This document shows, one piece after another, positions 7,869-10,546 of a stretch of 10,546 nt of DNA (its first letter is position 1; every line of letters begins with the position of its first letter). Position numbers and translations under genes: made by a program. The notes below the pieces were generated by a model. That model worked only from the letters and a program-made list of their open reading frames with translations, did not search any database and had not been told where the DNA came from. The DNA comes from Clostridia bacterium. Lineage in GTDB: Bacteria > Bacillota_A > Clostridia > Oscillospirales > CAG-272. The stretch is from NCBI GenBank assembly GCA_017652965.1, contig JAGBZZ010000044.1, positions 1 through 10,546 of the forward strand, read 5' to 3'.

Positions 7869-9452
7869 ATGCGTCTGATTCCAAGCACACAGAAAAATAC
7901 CGCCAATTACTGGTGCTCCTGGCGTAACCAGCGCCTGTTTATGCCCAATCCCTTCTTTCATATGCGTCTTTATGACCAGAAGCAGCACGAGGCCATCCAG
8001 CGGGACATGCTGTCGGACGCCTTTCTTTTCGGGAGTCCCGGTGTGGTATCCCGTTATATGGAGGGCATCCGCGGGGATATGCTGGTCATGCTGGACGACG
8101 GCTGGGATCTACCGTACGAGGGGGACTATACCCGTGTCGGCTCTCTGATCCTGAACCGTGACCGCTTTCCCTACGGTGGCAGGACACCGGCCGACGACCT
8201 TGCCATCCTGAACGAGAAGATCACCTCGCTTGGCTACAGCGGCACCGGGCTTTGGGTACCGATGACCCGCCTTGGCGAGGATTACGCCCACCCCGGCGAC
8301 CTTGAAAGCTTCATTGCCTATTGGCGTGAGCGGGCGGCCTGGATGCGCCATGCGGGCATTGCTTACCTGAAGGTAGACTGGGGCGTCCACTCCCGCCATA
8401 CCCACTACCGCGCCGCCCTTTCCGAGCTTTTGCACAAGGAGGTGCCGGGGATGCTTGTCGAGCATGCGGTGCTGGACGGCTGGTTCTTTGACCCGACCGC
8501 CGACAGGGCGATCCTGAAAAACACCCTTGCGATCTCGGACAGCTTCCGCTGTTATGACGTCAAGTTTGAATTCAACTCGGCCTCCACCCTTGGCCGCGCC
8601 GCCGCCATGCTGGGGCTGGACTGCGACCTTGCCGAGGGCTGCCTTGGCCTTATCAACGTGGGGGAGGAGCCCTATCTTGCCGCCGCCCTTGGCTGCACGA
8701 TGGGTATCATGTCGCATCCGCTTTTACGCGGCAGTGTCATCACCATGCTGCCCGACAGCTTCCAAAACGGTATGGCTACCACGCGGATGCTGAAATCCGA
8801 CTTCCACTCGTTTGACCATTACGAGCGCGCCCTGCGCTGGCAGCGTCTTGCGCCCGCCTTCCCTTACGTGAAGGGGGGCACCGAGATCTCGGATACGGTG
8901 CTTGAGGATAGCTGGACCTATGACAAGGAGCCCTATCCCTTCCCGCGGCATGAGCTGCGCGGCCGCTCGGTACGGCAGTGCGCCCCCGCGGCTGTGGCAC
9001 GGGGCACCGCCCTGCCGCATGTCAGCCTGCCGCATACCCCGTATGAGGAAAAGACCTACCTACCCTACACCGTGGCCTCCCGCCATCCGGTGACCGGCGC
9101 CTTCTCGGTGGCGACCCTTTCCCGCACGGTGGACGGGGTCATGAACTGCACGACCCCTGCGGCAGACGTCCTGTGCCGCGCCCTTTCGGCAGACTGCCCC
9201 TTTGCCGCCTTTGGCGAATACCGCACCCTGACCCTGGAGTTTGACCGTCCGATCGACGGCTACCGCCTCTTTGGCGGGGATATCCTTTTGGACGAGGCCG
9301 GCGAGCTGACCGGGGTGCCGGGGGTATGCATAGAGGGCAACCGCCTGACGCTTCACGGCGACCTTCTCCACCGCATCGGCACCGAGGCGGCCTCCTTCCA
9401 CGATCTTTCGGATCCCGGCACCGTCTTCTCTCTTATCCCCCCCGAAAACTAA
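7869..9452 (+). CDS. Putative glycoside hydrolase, GH27/GH36-like (clan GH-D type) TIM barrel
   Basis: A 527-residue cytosolic protein (no signal peptide) that resembles alpha-galactosidase-type retaining glycosidases. Visible features are VMLDDGWDLPY (73-83), the barrel-strand motif GLWVPM (127-132) and AYLKVDWG (165-172), whose D170 matches the catalytic nucleophile position of clan GH-D. ISDSFRCYD (222-230) follows, in which D224 is a candidate acid/base. Residues from about 400 look like a C-terminal beta-domain. The exact family and substrate cannot be fixed, and activity on alpha-linked galactosides or similar sugars is inference. It could be a divergent or unclassified member. It follows ymdB by 47 bp and precedes a VTT membrane protein by 13 bp, suggesting co-transcription with the latter. 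The start is supported by GAGAGGAG seven bases upstream. Confidence 0.65.
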   Translation: MRLIPSTQKNTANYWCSWRNQRLFMPNPFFHMRLYDQKQHEAIQRDMLSDAFLFGSPGVVSRYMEGIRGDMLVMLDDGWDLPYEGDYTRVGSLILNRDRFPYGGRTPADDLAILNEKITSLGYSGTGLWVPMTRLGEDYAHPGDLESFIAYWRERAAWMRHAGIAYLKVDWGVHSRHTHYRAALSELLHKEVPGMLVEHAVLDGWFFDPTADRAILKNTLAISDSFRCYDVKFEFNSASTLGRAAAMLGLDCDLAEGCLGLINVGEEPYLAAALGCTMGIMSHPLLRGSVITMLPDSFQNGMATTRMLKSDFHSFDHYERALRWQRLAPAFPYVKGGTEISDTVLEDSWTYDKEPYPFPRHELRGRSVRQCAPAAVARGTALPHVSLPHTPYEEKTYLPYTVASRHPVTGAFSVATLSRTVDGVMNCTTPAADVLCRALSADCPFAAFGEYRTLTLEFDRPIDGYRLFGGDILLDEAGELTGVPGVCIEGNRLTLHGDLLHRIGTEAASFHDLSDPGTVFSLIPPEN

Positions 9453-9465
9453 ATGAGGTAACGTT

Positions 9466-10257
9466 ATGAAAGGCTTTTTCTCCCGGCTGAAGGCCGGTTT
9501 TATCAAAAAAAGGCACACCATCCTCAGCTTTCTTATGATCCTTGCCGGCATGGCGGCCGTCTCACTGATCACCTATGCCGTCCTGCACGCCTTTGGGGTC
9601 ATGTCCTTCAACGAGGAGGGCGACATGGTCTTCAACCCCGAGCTGTTTGCCTCCTTCTCCTCCTCCTTCTTCGGTTGGGTGTTCTTTATCCTTCTGCAAA
9701 CGGTGCTTTCGATGCTGCTTTGCATCTTCCCCGGGGTCTCGATGGCACTGATCATCCTGTCCACCACCGTCATCTTCCCGGGTGAGCCCTTCAAGTCCTT
9801 TATCCTTTGCTTTATCAGCGTGGCCATCGCCAGCTGTACCATGTACGCCCTCGGGCGGTTTGGCGGCTATCGGCTTTGCGTGCGGCTGGTGGGCAAGGAG
9901 GATGCCGACCACGCCTTTGACCTTCTGCGCGACAAGGGCACCTTCTTCTTCCCCGTGATGATGCTTTTCCCCTTCTTCCCGGATGAAGCGCTGACCATGG
10001 TAGCCGGCACCATCCACATGCGGCTTTCCTGGTTCCTGCCCTCCATCTTTGTGGCACGCGGCATCGGTATTGCCACCATCGTGTTCGGCGTTTCCTCCAT
10101 CCCGTTTGACAGGTTCACCTCTCCCTGGCACTGGGTGCTGTTTATCCTGGCGATCGTGGTGGTGGTGGGCGGCATCCTTCTGCTTGCCTGGCGCTTCCGC
10201 CGGTATATCGCGGGTAGCGTGGTGCAAAAGGAAAAGCCCGAGAACCCCGAGGCCTGA
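9466..10257 (+). CDS. DedA/TVP38 (VTT-domain) family membrane protein
   Basis: A 263-residue polytopic membrane protein. Hydrophobic segments lie near 18-42, 65-88, 90-106, 110-130, 158-180, 188-210 and 222-243. They include a short re-entrant-looking stretch around FPGVSMALI (88-96), the G-R-x-G-G element GRFGG (130-134) and FFPVMMLFPFFPDEALTMVAG (residues 161-181), all typical of the SNARE-associated/VTT fold. Family members are linked to lipid scrambling or undecaprenyl-phosphate recycling and envelope homeostasis. The role here is inferred from the fold only. The N-terminus is basic and the C-terminus is a short charged tail, both probably cytoplasmic. ATG 9466 follows TGAGGT with about 6 bases between. 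It lies 13 bp after the GH-like gene, so the two are probably co-transcribed, and it ends before a hairpin terminator. Confidence 0.8.
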   Translation: MKGFFSRLKAGFIKKRHTILSFLMILAGMAAVSLITYAVLHAFGVMSFNEEGDMVFNPELFASFSSSFFGWVFFILLQTVLSMLLCIFPGVSMALIILSTTVIFPGEPFKSFILCFISVAIASCTMYALGRFGGYRLCVRLVGKEDADHAFDLLRDKGTFFFPVMMLFPFFPDEALTMVAGTIHMRLSWFLPSIFVARGIGIATIVFGVSSIPFDRFTSPWHWVLFILAIVVVVGGILLLAWRFRRYIAGSVVQKEKPENPEA

Positions 10258-10276
10258 TATAAAAAGGAATAATGAT

Positions 10277-10308
10277 CCCCCCGTCAAACGGGGGGTATTT
10301 CATTTTCG
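10277..10308 (+). terminator. Hairpin terminator after the VTT gene
   Basis: CCCCCCG (10277-10283) pairs with CGGGGGG (10289-10295) over the loop TCAAA, followed by a T-rich but interrupted tract (TATTTCATTTT). It lies 20 bp after the stop codon and closes the plus-strand run of genes. Confidence 0.8.
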
Positions 10309-10420
10309 GGTAAAACCCTAAATGTTACCGGCGACGCACAAGTGCGCTTTCTACTAGCCTGCCGGCCGTGTAATTGTTACTTGCTACCCTCAAACGGGTT
10401 TCACCATAAGCCGCCCTTGT
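10309..10420. other. Non-coding stretch leading into the repeat pair
   Basis: No gene is visible. Small inverted repeats occur: GGGT/ACCC (10308-10318, overlapping the edge) and CGCAC-AA-GTGCG (10335-10346). GCGCTTTCT (10344-10352) is complementary to AGAAAGCGC (10468-10476) and so encloses the first repeat copy. This suggests the block belongs with the repeat element to its right rather than being plain spacer. No tRNA or known RNA family was recognised. Confidence 0.4.
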
Positions 10421-10466
10421 GTAAAGGGAGGTGGCATTTTCGCAAGAAAATGACGGAGGGATTGTC
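10411..10466 (+). repeat. MITE-like short repeat, copy 1
   Basis: The conserved block GTAAAGGGAG (10421-10430) and the block GAGGGATTGT (10456-10465) flank a hairpin, ATTTTC-GCAA-GAAAAT (10436-10451), with a GNRA-type loop. CCCTT/AAGGG forms another small stem at the left. The same two blocks recur inverted at 10511-10546. From memory, similar units are frequent between genes in gut Clostridia; this was not searched. No coding capacity. Confidence 0.75.
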
Positions 10467-10510
10467 AAGAAAGCGCGCCCTATCTTTACCCGCTAACTTT
10501 TCAAAGCGGC

Positions 10511-10546
10511 ACAATCCCTCACCTGCTTCGCAGGAGCTCCCTTTAC
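10511..10546 (-). repeat. MITE-like short repeat, copy 2 (inverted, cut by the window edge)
   Basis: ACAATCCCTC (10511-10520) and CTCCCTTTAC (10537-10546) are exact reverse complements of the two conserved blocks of copy 1. Between them is a different hairpin, CCTGC-TTC-GCAGG (10522-10534). The unit continues beyond the window. Together with copy 1 it forms a ~126-bp inverted pair around a 45-bp centre that itself has a CCGCT/AGCGG stem (10490-10494 and 10505-10509). Confidence 0.75.

Noticed and set aside
9562..10287. Minus-strand open frame opposite the VTT gene
   Set aside because: His/Gly/Lys-rich shadow of hydrophobic codons in the real membrane protein; it even runs through the terminator hairpin.
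10309..10546. tRNA or other standard RNA gene at the right edge
   Set aside because: No cloverleaf, anticodon arm or CCA-adjacent acceptor stem could be traced; the palindromes fit a repeat element better.

Overview
The window looks like a chromosomal segment of a low-to-medium-size-genome Gram-positive anaerobe, most likely a gut-type member of the Clostridia. The grounds are the Firmicutes heat-shock order hrcA-grpE-dnaK-dnaJ behind a CIRCE operator, a DnaK that lacks the roughly 24-residue N-terminal-domain segment present in Gram-negative DnaK, an RNase Y / YmdB gene pair, and consensus SigA-type promoters with strong Shine-Dalgarno sites. The genus cannot be fixed from the sequence alone. 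Coding DNA is GC-rich throughout, except for a visibly AT-rich gene tail at the left edge.

Layout. Bases 2-115 hold the 3' end of an unrecognised AT-rich gene on the plus strand. It is followed by terminator-like hairpins and a strong bidirectional terminator (202-237) that it shares with the convergent heat-shock operon. Bases 291-5052 (minus strand, transcribed right to left) carry hrcA, grpE, dnaK and dnaJ. A sigma-70/SigA-type promoter near 5118-5146 feeds a CIRCE operator at 5081-5107, so HrcA should repress its own operon. A hairpin followed by a short U-run between dnaK and dnaJ probably lowers dnaJ output.

The divergent non-coding block 5053-5447 also holds a perfect-consensus promoter (TTGACA, 17 bp, TATAAT) for rny. 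Tandem 11-bp repeats lie just upstream of it. The roughly 140-nt leader has a GC-rich stem-loop between two copies of a 13-mer. Then come, on the plus strand, rny (RNase Y, membrane-anchored endoribonuclease), an intrinsic terminator, a ymdB-like metallophosphoesterase, a GH-D-clan-like glycoside hydrolase candidate, and a DedA/VTT-type membrane protein that ends at a hairpin terminator (10277-10308).

The last ~240 bases are non-coding. They contain an inverted pair of a short repeat unit: two 10-bp conserved blocks flanking a hairpin whose sequence differs between copies. The second copy runs off the window edge.

Working logic: the left operon is the protein-folding stress module (repressor, nucleotide-exchange factor, Hsp70, J-protein). 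The right one starts with mRNA turnover (RNase Y) and its usual neighbour YmdB, then two accessory genes whose link to them is unclear. Most of the window is ordinary core genome. The less ordinary parts are the rny upstream/leader region, the intra-operon hairpins, the GH-like/VTT pair and the repeat pair at the right edge.
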